Of a stretch of 64,000 nt of DNA, positions 32,563 to 43,790 are shown one piece after another; positions within the stretch are counted from its first letter, which is position 1, and the number at the start of each line of letters is the position of its first letter. The translations under genes were made by a program, and so were the position numbers. The notes under the pieces were generated by a model, which saw nothing but the letters and a program-made list of their open reading frames with translations, was not told where the DNA came from and did no database searches. This DNA comes from Rhinopomastus cyanomelas (taxonomy: Eukaryota > Chordata > Aves > Bucerotiformes > Rhinopomastidae), in assembly GCA_013400115.1 (NCBI GenBank), contig VXBP01004441.1, forward strand, positions 1-64,000. The letters run 5' to 3'.

Positions 32563-33144
32563 TGTCAGCTCTCCATTTGTGGGGTTTTTTTAGCCATGAA
32601 AGGAGCTCTTTGCAAAGTGACTGACACCTGCAAAATGAGCCACTGGGTCCTGAGCCTGTAACTTCACTGTAATTTAATTACACTGACAGGTAAGAGCTTG
32701 CTGGGGAAGATATTAAGAGAGACAAGAATGGAGCAATGAGATTTTTGCCACATCACGCTTTTTTCTCTCTCTAATTCGTCTGGAGTTTTTACTCTAACTC
32801 TGGCCTCAGAACAGGCTGCTTCAAGCTTCAAGTAAGTGGCAGAAATTGGCTGCTTTGTAGCTTGATTTTAATACCGTTAGGATTGATGGAGCTCTGGACA
32901 GGTTTCAAGACAGGGACTTACTTTGCAGAAGTGTCTTTTAGGAAGTATGTGCCAAAATAATTAGTGCATGATTGCTGCTGCCATGCCAGCATGGTCTTGA
33001 TCTTGCAGATTTGAGGAACTAAACTGGAGCTTAAGAAGCTTACATACCCCTGGCGGGATGAGGTGTGGGAGTGAAGTGGGCTGAAGTATCAGGCCACACC
33101 TTTAACACATACGTGATGTCCTCTCCGTAAACACATATGCTCAC
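32563..33144. other. Unrecognised single-copy stretch
   Basis: No element is recognised. Confidence 0.35.
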
Positions 33145-33769
33145 GTGGGCCAGCAATGAGCCCTTTTGGCCAGTACGGCCAACAGCGTCCTGGGGTGGAT
33201 CAGAAGGGAGGTGGTTAGCAGATCAAGAGAGCTTCTCCTCCCCCCTCTTCTCTGCCCTGGTGAGACTGCATCTGGAATCTTGTGTCCAGTTGCAGGAGGA
33301 CACAGAGATGCTGCAGAGAGCCCAGCACAGAACCACAGAGATGATGAAGGGAAGGGAACATCTCCCTGAATAGGAAGGGCTGAGGCAGCTGGGGCATTTT
33401 AGCTTGGAAAAAAGGAGACTGAGGGGTGACCTCATTAATGTTGATAAATATGTGAAGGGTGGGTGTCAGGAGGATGGAGCCAGGCTCTGCTCCGGGGCAT
33501 CTAGTGATAGGACAAGGTGCAGTGGGTGTCAGCTGGAACACAGGAGGCTCCACATCAATATGAGAAGGACCTTCTTCCTGGTGAGGGTGACAGAGCCCTG
33601 GCAGGGGCTGCCCAGGGGGGTTGTGGAGTCTCCTTCTCTGGAGACATTTCAAACCCAACTGAATGTGTTCCTGTGCAGCTTGGTCTAGGTGATCCTGCTG
33701 TAGTAGGGGGACTGGACTAGATGATCTTTCAGGGTTCCTTCCAATCCCTAATGTTCAGTGATTCTGTGA
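33145..33769 (+). mobile_element. CR1 LINE fragment, group A
   Basis: About 625 bases from GTGGGCCAGCAATGAGCCCT to GTTCAGTGATTCTGTGA. ORF2 is split by a TAG at 33371-33373, after which a second frame (33404-33688) runs to L-C-S-L-V and the family stop. Only a few changes separate it from a continuous ORF2 tail. Confidence 0.97.
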
Positions 33770-34731
33770 ATACCAAGATAAAATCACACCCTAGTCAGCT
33801 GTGCTCAGAGTCTCACTCTCCATGACAGGACAGAGGAGAAAATAAGATGGAAAAACTCAAAACACAGAGCCGCAGACTTGAAGCTCTTGTTGTAGCTCTG
33901 GCACCCATACTGCGAGACTGCCTTTCGTCAGTTAGTAGAGATTTAGCACCCTCCTGTAACACAGTGGCAAGGTGCAGTTAACTGAGCCTCAGCAGTTCTG
34001 CTGACACAGCAGTACCGAGAAGATGGCTCTTTTTTATCTAGTTCAGGAGGACGTTGGAGGTTTTCTGAGCTATTTTATGAGTCAAACATCTGGGTAAGTG
34101 GTAGTTGTTTCTGAATGATATTTGCTGCCAAAACGACACTCCGCACAGAGATCTAATTAAATGCTAAAATAATTTATACACACTACAGGTCGTGAATTAG
34201 TGTGCAGGGCAACCATTCCATTTCCACCAGAATAATAGAAGTCGGGTGCCACCTGAAATGTACTGGGTTTTTTTCCTATGAAAACAGATGCTGCCTTTAA
34301 ACTCATTTTCTCACCAAAAGTAGGTTTAATAAGTAGCTCAAAAACGGAAGCTAATATTTTTGAAGTGCTGTGCAAAAGAAATTAAAAAGGATCACGTGGA
34401 CGCTGCGTTTTTCATTACAAAAACGCACCGTAGGCACCTTCTGCTTCTCCACTGTAGAACAGGAAACAGAGCTGTGCTCGGCTCTCGACACAGGAAAAGG
34501 ATTTATATTTGTGCAAAGGCTTAATCCCACGAAAAGTTAAAACTTGATTGATGGCACCTTTACCACTTCAGCTGGAAAAACATCCGCAGTAGCTACTAAT
34601 ATCTGTTGCACAGCGTTTGAAGTCGTGTGCTCGGAGGTGTAATTGTTAAGGAGAATTTCTGCTCTGTGTCTGCGCAAGACCAAGATAAACCTTGACTGGT
34701 GGTGGCACCCAAACAGTAACTGGTGTATTTT
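33770..34731. other. Unrecognised AT-rich single-copy stretch
   Basis: The segment 34100-34560 is AT-rich with ATCTAATTAAATGC-type words. No repeat or exon is recognised. Confidence 0.35.
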
Positions 34732-34924
34732 CATCATAGAATCATTCACGTTCACAAAACGCTTGGGATCATTGAGTCCAACCATCAACCCCACTCTAAG
34801 AGTTCACCCTAAACCAGATCCCCCAACTCTACATCTAAGTGACTTTTAAACTCATCCGGGGATGGGGAATCAACCTCCACTCTGGGCAGCTCCTTCCAGT
34901 GCCTGACCACCCTTCCTGTGAGGC
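34732..34924 (-). mobile_element. CR1 LINE 3' fragment, group B
   Basis: Tail at the left (TCATAGAATCATTCACGTTC), then GGGATCATTGAGTCCAACCA and the CATCCGGGGATGGGGA block. Truncated after GCCTGACCACCCTTCC. Confidence 0.94.
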
Positions 34925-35127
34925 AACACTACCAAAACACTGACATGATTGCTGCTTAACTGTTTACAAAGGGTGAAAATACCAGGACTAGTGTGTTTTC
35001 ATCTTCATTTTGTGGATGGTGGATCTGAAAATGCAGCTAGATCAGTGATATTAATAGATCTTTGTTATTTTTTTTAAAGTTACAGAGCGGGAATCCTGGT
35101 ATCTGTATGTATTTGTGTCAGACCAAC
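34925..35127. other. Unrecognised spacer
   Basis: Short AT-rich spacer with a T9 run near 35073. Nothing is recognised. Confidence 0.3.
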
Positions 35128-35331
35128 AGAATCACCGAATCACAGAACATCAGGGATTGGCAGGGTCATCAAAAGACCATCCAGTCCACTCCCCCTGCCA
35201 GGTCAGGATCCCCTAGATCCAGTTGCACAGGAACATGTGCAGGCAGGTTTTAAATGTCTCCAGAGAAGGAGACTCCACAACCTCCCTGGGCAGCCCCTGC
35301 CAGGGCTCTGTCACCCTCTACAGGAAGAAGG
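35128..35331 (-). mobile_element. CR1 LINE 3' fragment, group A, abutting a group C copy
   Basis: Tail at the left (AGAATCACCGAATCACAGAA), truncated after TCACCCTCTACAGGAAGAAG. It touches the 5' end of the next copy without a spacer. Confidence 0.95.
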
Positions 35332-35882
35332 AACAGGGTAACTAACAGGAGCAAGGAGCTGATGGTGTCCCTGTACTTGTGACACCGCACTTTGAATACT
35401 GGGTCCAGTTCTGGGCACCACAGTATCAGAAGGACATTGAGGGGCTGGAGTAGTGCCAGAGAAGGGCGAGAGGGCTGGAGAGCAGGCCCTGGGGAGAGTG
35501 ACTGAGGGAACTGGGGTTATGTAGTCTAAAGCGGAGGCTGAGAGGAGACCTTCTTGCTCTCTACAGCTGCCTCAAAGGAGGTTGTAGCCAGGCTGGTGCT
35601 GGTCTCCTCTCCCAAATTAGTAATGATAGGATGAGGGGAAATGGCCTCAAGTTGTGTCAGGGGGGGGTTTAGACTGGATCTCAGGAAGTTCTTTGCTGAG
35701 AGAGTGATTGGGCACTGGAACAGGCTGCCCAGGGAGGTGGTGGAGTTCCCAGCCCTGGATGGGTTTAAAAAGCGAGTAGCTAGAGCACTTGAGGTCATGG
35801 TCTAGGGGTTAGGGAGCTGTTGGGGTGAGGGCTGGGCTTGATGTTCCTGGAGGTCCTTTCCAGCCATGATGATTCTATGATT
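35332..35882 (+). mobile_element. CR1 LINE fragment, group C, longest of its group
   Basis: From TAACTAACAGGAGCAAGGAG, through ACTGGGTCCAGTTCTGGGCA and GAGGCTGAGAGGAGACCTTC, to GCTGTTGGGGTGAGGGCTGG and the tail ATGATGATTCTATGATT. ORF2 is broken by frameshifts. The terminus V-M-V and TAG at 35803-35805 is kept. Confidence 0.95.
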
Positions 35883-36520
35883 AGGTTCTTTTTCAGAGCC
35901 AGCTCCAGGACAGTTTAGTACGTACATGTATTTATAAACGGGCGGTGTTCCCAAGTGCAGCTCACAATTAGTGGATGATACCTTAGTTGTCTTCTCAATT
36001 AGAAGAGCACTGGGCTCTGTTTTGCCTTCTCCATCCTTAACTTCACTGCAGTGAGGTACTGAACTGCCGTTAGAATTCTGTGAGCAACCAGAGCCCTTTG
36101 AAATGTCAGTTGATCGACACATCCCTGGGGAGATGTCAGAGAAGGATGTTGACGTACTGCACGGAACATAAGAAAATGTGTCGGAGCTGGTTGTAGGTCT
36201 GTGAGTCAGCAGCGACTAGGATGTAGTTGTGATCACGGGAGTGAATTAGCTGATTCAGAGAAAGCTTGTGAAGGGAGAAGGAGGGAATGCAAATGGCATT
36301 GCAAAGCAGTGCCACACAGAGGCAGAGCCGTTCCCAAACCAAACCAGGTGGGAAAAGCAGGGCACAGGCACAGCTCTGTGCCAGTGGAGTTGGCAGCTGA
36401 GTCCTCAGGGAGGAAAATTATTTTGATTCATTCAGCCAAGACTTTTTCTGTCTGAGAGGGTGTGAATGTAGCCTGTGGATGGACAGGTTTTGTTTGCAAG
36501 CTGCATCTTCAGAAAAAATG
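35883..36520. other. Unrecognised single-copy stretch
   Basis: No element is recognised. Confidence 0.35.
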
Positions 36521-36664
36521 AAGACGTCTTCTCTGGAGATGTCTCAAACCCACCTGGCCATGTTTCTGTGCGACTTGATCTAGGTGACCCTGCTGTGGCA
36601 GGGGGATTGGAGTAGATGACCTCTTGACGTCCCTGCCAATGCCTATTGTTCTGTGATTCTCTGA
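36521..36664 (+). mobile_element. CR1 LINE 3' fragment, group A
   Basis: Last ~145 bases of the family, from AGACGTCTTCTCTGGAGATG to TTGTTCTGTGATTCTCTGA. The ORF2 end reads C-D-L-I, TAG. Confidence 0.95.
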
Positions 36665-37258
36665 AAAGCAAGAGAGGCTGCAAGAGCAGGAGGTCCAGGC
36701 ACAGCTCAGACACTTGTTGGCAAGCGATACCTTCCTTTAGATGCATCCAGTCCATCTCTGGGCAATGCTAGTTTAGGAGTCTGAGGCTGAACTGAGACTA
36801 GGTAAAACAAAACCGTTAAAAAGAGGGAAGGTAAAAGTGCTCTGCTGTGCACTTTGATGCAAGCAGGAAGTTTTACTTCACTGCTGGTTGTCACTGCGTC
36901 GCTTGGGCTTTATTTCATAGGCTGCTACCGTCCTAATTTAAACTTTGACTTCCTATTACAAAGTATAAATCAAAAGATTAAAAACCTCCTGCTATAGATT
37001 TTTTAATAGAAAGTGACAGTTTAATTTGGCAGAGTTGAGCTGAAAGGATGTTTAAACCTGGTGGAGAGTGCCAGCATCAGCAGCTCCACAGTAGCTGGAA
37101 ATGAAAACAGAAACATGAATAATTAACAGATAAGCTTGAGTTGCTCAGATATTTCACAATTACTTATCAGAGAAAAGTTTTCCTCTGTATTCAGTCTGTT
37201 TCTGTAGACAACCTGGCTTTGCTCAATGAATAAAACCCGTGGACGGAAGTCGCTTTTC
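36665..37258. other. Unrecognised single-copy stretch
   Basis: No element is recognised. Confidence 0.35.
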
Positions 37259-37330
37259 TTTTGAAAGTCACCTGGATGTAGTCTTGGGGGATCTCGTTTG
37301 GGGGTGAACTTGTGCAGTGGGATTGATGGA
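37259..37330 (+). mobile_element. CR1 LINE scrap, group B, lacking its tail
   Basis: AGTCACCTGGATGTAGTCTT followed by GGGGGATCTCGTTTGGGGGT and GAACTTGTGCAGTGGGATTG match group B just upstream of its tail. Both ends are missing. Confidence 0.7.
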
Positions 37331-37934
37331 GCCAACAGTGTTCTCAGGAACAGAGTCAGGGAAAAGGCCAACCCTAAAACAAAGCAAAACCACCCCACCT
37401 AAATGTCTGCTGCTAGGTCTGAGCAGCGTGACAGCGGGTTATTTTGCTGCTGAGGTAACAGGAAGATCTTTTTTTAGAAAGTAAAATAACTGAAGTATAA
37501 GACTCAGTATTCCTCCCGTTCTCGTGCTGCTTACGTAATGCCACAATGAAAGGGAAAGAAGTAGGGACCAAAGTGCTTTCAGGCTTAGCATAATTAAGTA
37601 GACAAGTGTTCTGGTTCTTTTCTTTAAATGTCAGGTTCCGTTCTCATTATTTTAAGAACTTTAGTTAAAAAAGTAATTGGTCAGGCCATGCTTGCACCAG
37701 GCGTTTTGGTCCCCGTGCTTTAGCTTCTCAAATGCTAATCCCAGCTATATTTTACTACTCTTACTGGAGCAAGGAGTCTTATTGGAGCGTGGTGTCACTC
37801 TTCTTTCTGTTGTCTGGGGAAAGGATACAGACAAAGACTAGCTCTTCCTTCTTGAGTTTTCTGAATCTTCTGTTTTACTTTTCCAAAATGCATCAACAGC
37901 ACTGCTGAGACCTCAAGAAGGACATTCTTACTGA
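37331..37934. other. Unrecognised single-copy stretch
   Basis: No element is recognised. Confidence 0.35.
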
Positions 37935-38694
37935 AATGTGTGGAGTCTGGCACCTGGGCAAGAGCAACCCCAGGGACCAGGATAGGGTGGGGACTGACCT
38001 GTTGGAGAGCAGCAGAGGAGAAAGTGACTGGGGGTCCTGGTGAAGAGCAGGATGGCCATGAGCCAGCAATGGGCCCTTGTGGCCAAGAAGGCCAACAGCA
38101 TCCTGGGGTGGATCAGAAGGGAGGTGGTTAGAAGACAGAGTAGTTCTCCTCTCCCTCAACCCTGGCCTGGTGATGCTACACCTGGATTACTGTGTCCATT
38201 TCTGGGCTCCTCTGTTCCACAAGGACACAGAGCTGCTGGAGAGAGTCCAGTGCAGAGTCACAGAGATGAAGGGAGGGGAGCATCTCCCTGATGAGAAAGG
38301 GCTGAGTGAGCTGGGTGTCCATAGCTTGGAGAAACAGTGACTGAGGGATGACCCCATTAATGTTGATAAATATGTGAAGATTGGGTGTCAGGAGGATGAA
38401 GCCAGGCTCTGCTCAGGGGCATCTAATGATAGGACAAGGGGCAGTGGGTGTGACCTGGAACATAGGAGGTTCAACATCAGTCTGAGAAGGAACTTCTTCC
38501 TGGTGAGAGAGAAAGAGCCCTGGAAGGGGCTGCCCAGGGAGGAGGTGGAGTCTCTTTCTCTGGAGTCGTTTAAAACCCATCTGGACACGTTCCTGTGTCA
38601 CTGGATCTAGGTGATCCTGCTGTGGCAGGGGGGATTTGGACTAGGTGATCTTTGGAGGTCCCTTCCAATCCCTAATGTTCTGGGATTCTGTGAA
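37935..38694 (+). mobile_element. CR1 LINE fragment, group A, longest copy of the window
   Basis: About 760 bases, beginning at AGTCTGGCACCTGGGCAAGA (the H-L-G-K/R region upstream of M-S-Q-Q-W-A-L) and ending GTTCTGGGATTCTGTGA. ORF2 runs 38077-38340 until a shift near 38335 (GAAACAGTGACTGAG), then 38374-38610 to H-W-I and TAG. Only one or two frameshifts and one stop separate it from a continuous frame. Confidence 0.97.
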
Positions 38695-38771
38695 CTAAAT
38701 TGCTAAATACACTCAATTAAAATACATTCATTTTCAAATCAATGTCACAGCATTTTTTTAATGTGCATTAG

Positions 38772-38848
38772 ACTCACAGAATCATAGAATCATTAGGGAT
38801 CAGAAGGGACCTCAAAAGATCACCTAGTCCAATCCCCCTGCCACAGCT
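38772..38848 (-). mobile_element. CR1 LINE 3' tail, group A
   Basis: ACTCACAGAATCATAGAATC to AATCCCCCTGCCACAGC. It has only the 3' untranslated region, 77 bases, and lies 77 bases from the tail of the preceding plus-strand copy. Confidence 0.94.
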
Positions 38849-39589
38849 TATTCAAAATTATTTTTAAAATAGCTGGATTTTCTCTTGCTCTTTAATGTAT
38901 TTGCTGTAGGAACTTAAAGCAGGACATTTCAGCATAACTTTAACTTCTGGGACTTCACCTGGAATGCTGAGTGAACTGGTATGCGGGGTGCTGAATTTCT
39001 GGTATCAGCAATGCTTTTACCAGGATGAAATAGGATGCCACAAATAAAGGGCTGAGCTGCTGGGTTTAACAGAAAGATGTTTGAAAGGGAGTACTTTTAT
39101 CTGTGTGATGACATCTGGCTTTGGTATTCCCCTTGCTACAGTGCTACTCAGCAGGCTGTATTGTCTTAACACTTTCTCTCTGCTGTATTTGTAAACACAT
39201 CTAAAATGATGCCCAAGAAGCAGGGCATGCCAGCTTGTTTTCTGAGCAGTAGGGTTCAGAAATAATCAATAGATACTGTTTTTTCCTTATTACCTGCTCA
39301 GCGGCTCCAGTTGTTTCTCAGGAGAACAGTATCCTTTCAGCTGCTTTATATGCACGTGTCCCTCAAGGGGAATCCAGAGCTCAAACAGTCTGCAGGAACT
39401 GGTGGCAATTCTGTGAGCTTAATGAATTTCCTATCCAACAAGAATTCCTTTGTCAGGATGGAAGCAGGACACGAGCTGGAAAACATTGATAAAACATGAC
39501 AGAGCTTTTAGTGTGTTTGATGTGTCATTCAAACGTAAACAAATGCTGCCTCATACAGCAAAAAAAGTATGGTAGGGAGATGGAAAGCA
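38849..39589. other. Unrecognised single-copy stretch
   Basis: No element is recognised. Confidence 0.35.
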
Positions 39590-39644
39590 CTGGAAAATGA
39601 CCTTTTGAGGTCCCTTCCAATCCCTAATGTTCTGTGGTTCTGTG
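39590..39644 (+). mobile_element. CR1 LINE 3' tail, group A, about 55 bases
   Basis: GACCTTTTGAGGTCCCTTCC to GTTCTGTGGTTCTGTGA. It has the terminal untranslated bases only, one of the shortest insertions here. Confidence 0.9.
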
Positions 39645-40089
39645 AAAATACCTCCCTCAAAAGAGCAAACCAACCCAAAAAGCCATGTAAACCCTCCTTC
39701 CCTTTCCACTGCCAGAGGGTGTTGTGCAGAATGCAGCACTCACTTCCTATTTCTCAGCTGAGCTCTTGTTTAACAAACATCCAACAAACACCAGAAGCTT
39801 TCATGAGTGACTTTTGGGTTACCCCTAATAGGACTGAAGTCGTCAACTGTCTCATGCGTGGCTCAGATGAATTTTGGGAGAAAAGTGATGCACAAGAATT
39901 TGTTCAGGAAGCAGAGGATGTATCTGCTTAGTCCAGCTGACGCCAAGGCAGTTGGCTACTGCTTACTAGAACGAATCCATTTCCACCAGAACAGTTAGGG
40001 TGGAAAGCATTGCTTCTGCTGGCATTTTCAGAAATGTATTGGAAAAGCCCTGACTGGCTGGTTTTTAGTATCAGGCACTTCCATTTGTG
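39645..40089. other. Unrecognised stretch with a 120-codon frame
   Basis: The plus-strand frame 39569-39931 overlaps the CR1 tail and has no recognisable domain. I treat it as chance. Confidence 0.35.
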
Positions 40090-40216
40090 CTCTGAAGATG
40101 TTCAAAACCTGCCTGGATATGTTCCTGTGTGACTTGGTCTAGGGGATCCTGCTCTGGCAGGGGGATTGGACTGGATGATCTTTTGAGGTCCCTTCCAATC
40201 CCTAATGATTCTGTGT
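40090..40216 (+). mobile_element. CR1 LINE 3' fragment, group A
   Basis: CTCTGAAGATGTTCAAAACC to CCTAATGATTCTGTGTG. The ORF2 end is C-D-L-V, TAG. The tail has lost the GTTCTGTG unit. Confidence 0.95.
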
Positions 40217-40429
40217 GCTCAAGAGGAAGATAGATATTCTCTTTCTGGGTGGGACTGGGAGAACCCTCAGAGTGTGTAGGAGCTTTGTGAACAGACTGTC
40301 AAACATTTCAAAGCAGAATCAATATGAAAGTGTTGCAGCACATGGAAGTATCACTAAGGAGCTGCATAATTTGATGTGAGGGTGAACAACCAAAATATAA
40401 AAACAAAATACTTGCTGTAAAAGCAGAAT

Positions 40430-40675
40430 GCTTTCAAGCTCCAACAGGGTAGGATTAGATTGGACATCAAGAAAAAATTCTTTCCCAGAGACAGTGGTCA
40501 GGCACTGGACTGGGCCGCCCAGGGTGGTGGTTAAGTCCCCATCCCTGGATGAGTTTAAAAGTTGCTTAAATGTAGAGTTGGGGGATCTGGTTTAGGGGTG
40601 AACTTGTAGAGTAGGATTGATGGTTGGACTCGATGATCCCAGGGGTCTTTTGAAACCTGAATGATTCTATGAATC
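40430..40675 (+). mobile_element. CR1 LINE 3' fragment, group B
   Basis: AATGCTTTCAAGCTCCAACA, then TTGGACATCAAGAAAAAATT and GATGATCCCAGGGGTCTTTT, ending GAATGATTCTATGA. The ORF2 terminus D-L-V, TAG is kept. Confidence 0.95.
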
Positions 40676-41590
40676 AATGATCTCACCCTTTCTAGAGATG
40701 ATCGGAAAGGTAGAGGGGTTTTTAATAGTTTTTATCTATAGTAAATCTAGAATTCCTTTGGAGGGTCTCCCTGCCAGCTAACAGAAACTACATCTGGAAG
40801 TCCTGATGTCCTGTGTGGTAGGTAGCCTTTTGTTTAGGTGTAGGAAACCAATGTTGTTTACTTCAGCCTTTTTTTCAGGTCTGCTGAAGCAGATGGATTC
40901 AAACCATTCTTAAATTATTATTATTCTAAAATACTTAAAATAATTTAAGTATTCTAAAATCCTTAATACTTAAGTATTTATTCTAAAATACTTAAATACC
41001 AATTTAAGTGTGTGAACAACTCTTCTTCCTCTCTGTGTGAAATTCTTCTGCCAGGAGGCAGATACCTGGATCATCTCCCCATATCTCTCCAGCTGCCCAT
41101 GCTGTCTCTCATTGAAATGTGCACTAGGCTCCTCTATTGTGCAATGAACCCTTAGAAACGTCTTCAAAACAGACTTACGGGTGTAATGGGCTGAACTAAA
41201 ACTGAGAGCGACATACTTTTAAAAATCCTCAGTAAAAACAGTTAATCCTGTTAAAAGGTACAAATACCTTGCCTGAAGCGAAGATAACTTGGAACTATAA
41301 ATAATACAACACTTTTTAATCAGTTTTACTGCGACAGTTTTTATCTGTGAAATAAGTTATCTTGGAAGCTCTTTTCAAGAAGTTGAGAGAAGGGTACTGT
41401 TTGCCTAAAGAGAATTTTAGCAGCATAATCTCCCTAGTCTGGGCCCCAGGTGAGTTCACACGGGTGTGCTCCCTTACTCTCCCTGTTTAACAAGAGCTGG
41501 AAAAAAGGCTAACCGGGTGGGCACCCTAAGTGCCATGGAAAATACAGGTTTAGATGCAAGTTTGTGTCAGAAATTCTTGGAAGATTTAGA
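40676..41590. other. CR1-free stretch with an AT-rich inverted-repeat patch
   Basis: Contains the 40914-41010 patch listed separately. The rest is unrecognised. Confidence 0.35.
40914..41010. repeat. AT-rich short repeats and perfect 14-bp palindrome
   Basis: ATTCTAAAATACTTAAA-like words occur at about 40923, 40951 (one change) and 40980, interleaved with their complements (TTTAAGTATT). AATACTTAAGTATT at 40965-40978 is a perfect palindrome. The patch could fold into hairpins or cruciforms and looks locally generated. Confidence 0.85.
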
Positions 41591-41659
41591 GCAAGGAGGT
41601 TGGACTAGATGATCATTCTAGGTTCCTTCAAATCCCTAACATTGTGTCATTTTGTGAAA
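41591..41659 (+). mobile_element. CR1 LINE 3' tail, group A-like
   Basis: GCAAGGAGGTTGGACTAGAT to ACATTGTGTCATTTTGTGAA. Terminal ~70 bases with more substitutions than most group A tails. Confidence 0.85.
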
Positions 41660-41712
41660 TTCAACAGTCTCTATCATTGGAGCCCATAGTTCCTGCTTAG
41701 GACAGAAAGATG

Positions 41713-42216
41713 ATCACAGAATCATTCAGGTTGGAAAAGACCTCTGGGATTATGGAATCCAACCATCAACTCCACTCTACAAGTTCACCCCTAAACCAGA
41801 TCCCCCAACACTACATCTAAGCATCTTTTAAGCTCATCCAAGTTTAGGGACTCAACCACTACCCTAGGCAACCCATTTCCATGCTCATTCACTGATTGCT
41901 TGTGAGAAGAGCCCAGCACCAACGTCTCTACAGTGTCCATTCAGATGGTTGTGTAGACTGACGAGGTCTCCCCTCAGCCTCCTCTTCCCTAAACAGCCCA
42001 AACTCTCTCGATGTCTCCTCATCAGGTTGACTCTCCAGGCCTTTCCCCAGCTTTGTTGCCCTCCTCTGCACTCGCTCTAGTACCTCGATGTCTCCCTTCT
42101 ACTGAGGTGCCCAAAACTGTCCCTACTACATAAGCTGCAGCCTCACCAGTGCTGAGTGCAGGGGGACAATTGCCTCCCTACTGCTGCTGGACACAGTTTC
42201 TAATCCAGGCTAGGAA
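41713..42216 (-). mobile_element. CR1 LINE fragment, group B, long copy
   Basis: Tail at the left (ATCACAGAATCATTCAGGTT) through CTCCCCTCAGCCTCCTCTTC and GCCCTCCTCTGCACTCGCTC to CAGTTTCTAATCCAGGCTAG. It lacks the ORF2 block between GCTCATTCACTGATTGC and TTGTGAGAAGAGCC (about 110 bases). Confidence 0.95.
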
Positions 42217-42852
42217 GCCACAATACCTAAAGTGATTTAAAATCTCTGCACAGAGAGTTTGGTGTTTGAACTGAAAGTTTTGAGTTTCTAGGGCATTTCC
42301 TTGACCATCTCATAAAACTCAAAGCTTTGTAACAAACTCTATTAGATTAACAGAGATCCTTTGTCTTTTCAAAATACTCTTTTTTTCCACGCCACATCCT
42401 TGTAATGACTTCAGCAGCCAGCAACTGGCCACTTACACTGAGCTCATGTCATATTCCAAATCACTGCTCTGAGCTAAACATACATTACATGGTCCTCTAT
42501 TTTTCTTTCTCAATGACCTACCAGCAGTCTTAGAAGCGTTTCAGACTGAGGAAAAAGAAAAGAACTTCTTAAAGTGTAAAAGCACATTGCAGGCTGTACT
42601 GGCATGTCATTAGATAAAATTTCTGGCAGAAAGTGTACAGCTGTCAGAGTTCCTTTTAATTTGATGGACTGTCCAAATAAAATGGGACACTTCAGCCCTT
42701 GAAATGATGATTTTTTTTCCCCCTGCATGTTGCTGTCTCTTGTCACTTGGCAGTGAGTTTGGGAATGACCTATGAATAAATAGGTAGGTGTCTCTGAAGC
42801 TGAAAACTTGGGAATAAATTGTAACGTCTTTTCTGGCACCTAGTGTTAGCTG
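42217..42852. other. Unrecognised stretch with a 109-codon minus-strand frame
   Basis: The minus-strand frame 42839-42510 begins next to a CR1 tail and shows no domain I know. Its codon use looks unremarkable. I treat it as chance. Confidence 0.35.
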
Positions 42853-43276
42853 TCACAGAATCAAAGAACATTAGTGATAGGAAGGGACCTCGAAAGATCG
42901 TCCAGTTCAATCCCCCCGCCACAGCAGGATCACCCAGATCCAGTTGCACAAGAACATGTCCAGGTTGGGTTTGAAACATCTCCAGAGAAGAAGACTCCAC
43001 AAACCAGGCTACACAGCCCCAGATCCCTCAACTGTTCCTCACACAACACCTGGTCCAAATCCTTTACCAGCTTGGTAGCTGCCTCTGCCCCTTCAGTCTC
43101 CTTTCCTCCAAGCTGAAGAGCCCCAACTCCCTCAGCCTTTCCTCATCAGGGAGATGTTCCACTCCCTTCATCATCTTTGTGGCTCTGCACTGGCCTCTCT
43201 CCAGCAGTTCTGCCTTTCTTGAACTGAGGGGCCTAGAACTGGACACAGTATTCCACATGCAGTCTGTAATGGGTTG
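42853..43276 (-). mobile_element. Mosaic CR1 LINE copy (group A, then C/D-like, then group A)
   Basis: The group A tail and 3' part occupy 42853-43001. Bases about 43002-43088 (ACCAGGCTACACAGCCCCAG to CTTGGTAGCTGCCTCTGCCC) match the antisense of a different CR1 group. Group A resumes at CTTCAGTCTCCTTTCCTCCA and continues to 43276. About 190 bases of the group A sequence are replaced by the 87-base foreign segment, all in the same orientation. Confidence 0.9.
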
Positions 43277-43405
43277 TCTCTCCCACGTACATTTCAACCA
43301 GATAGGCTACCTGGGTGCTGCTTCTGCTAATCAGGGCTTCTAAGAAGTTTCTGAGATTTTACCTGTTTTAACATAACTGACAATCCAATAGACAGTAGAT
43401 GAATT
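43277..43405. other. Unrecognised spacer
   Basis: Short stretch with nothing recognised. Confidence 0.3.
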
Positions 43406-43499
43406 CTTTCTTCTCTGGAGACGTTTAAATCCCACCTGGATATGTTCCTTTGCGATCTAGGTGATCTTGCTGTGGTGGTGGGATTGGACTGCATGATAG
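43406..43499 (+). mobile_element. CR1 LINE fragment, group A, missing its tail
   Basis: AATTCTTTCTTCTCTGGAGA to GGGATTGGACTGCATGATAG, then the match stops about 35 bases before the normal 3' end. Confidence 0.92.
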
Positions 43500-43647
43500 C
43501 ACTACCACTGACATTCGCTTTTTCTCCTTTGCTTTATATGTGGCAACACCCCCAATAAAGGAATTCTTAGCTTTATGTGCTAGTAAGAACATTATCCTCT
43601 TTGTTAGACTAGAAATTCAAGGCAGCAAAATCCTGTGTCCAAGAACT
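43500..43647. other. Unrecognised spacer
   Basis: Short stretch between two same-strand CR1 fragments. Nothing is recognised. Confidence 0.3.
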
Positions 43648-43790
43648 TGAGTCTCCTTCTCTGAAGACTTAAAACCCGCATGGATATGTTCCTGTGTGAG
43701 TGGATCTAGGGGATCCTGCTGCAGCGAGGAGATTAGACTGGATGATCTTTTAAGGTCCCTTCCAATCCCTCATGTTCTGTGATCTATGAA
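43648..43790 (+). mobile_element. CR1 LINE 3' fragment, group A
   Basis: TGAGTCTCCTTCTCTGAAGA to CATGTTCTGTGATCTATGA. The ORF2 end reads C-E-W-I, TAG. Confidence 0.95.

Noticed and set aside
42510..42839. 109-codon minus-strand frame
   Set aside because: No recognisable motif or codon signal, and it ends against a CR1 tail.
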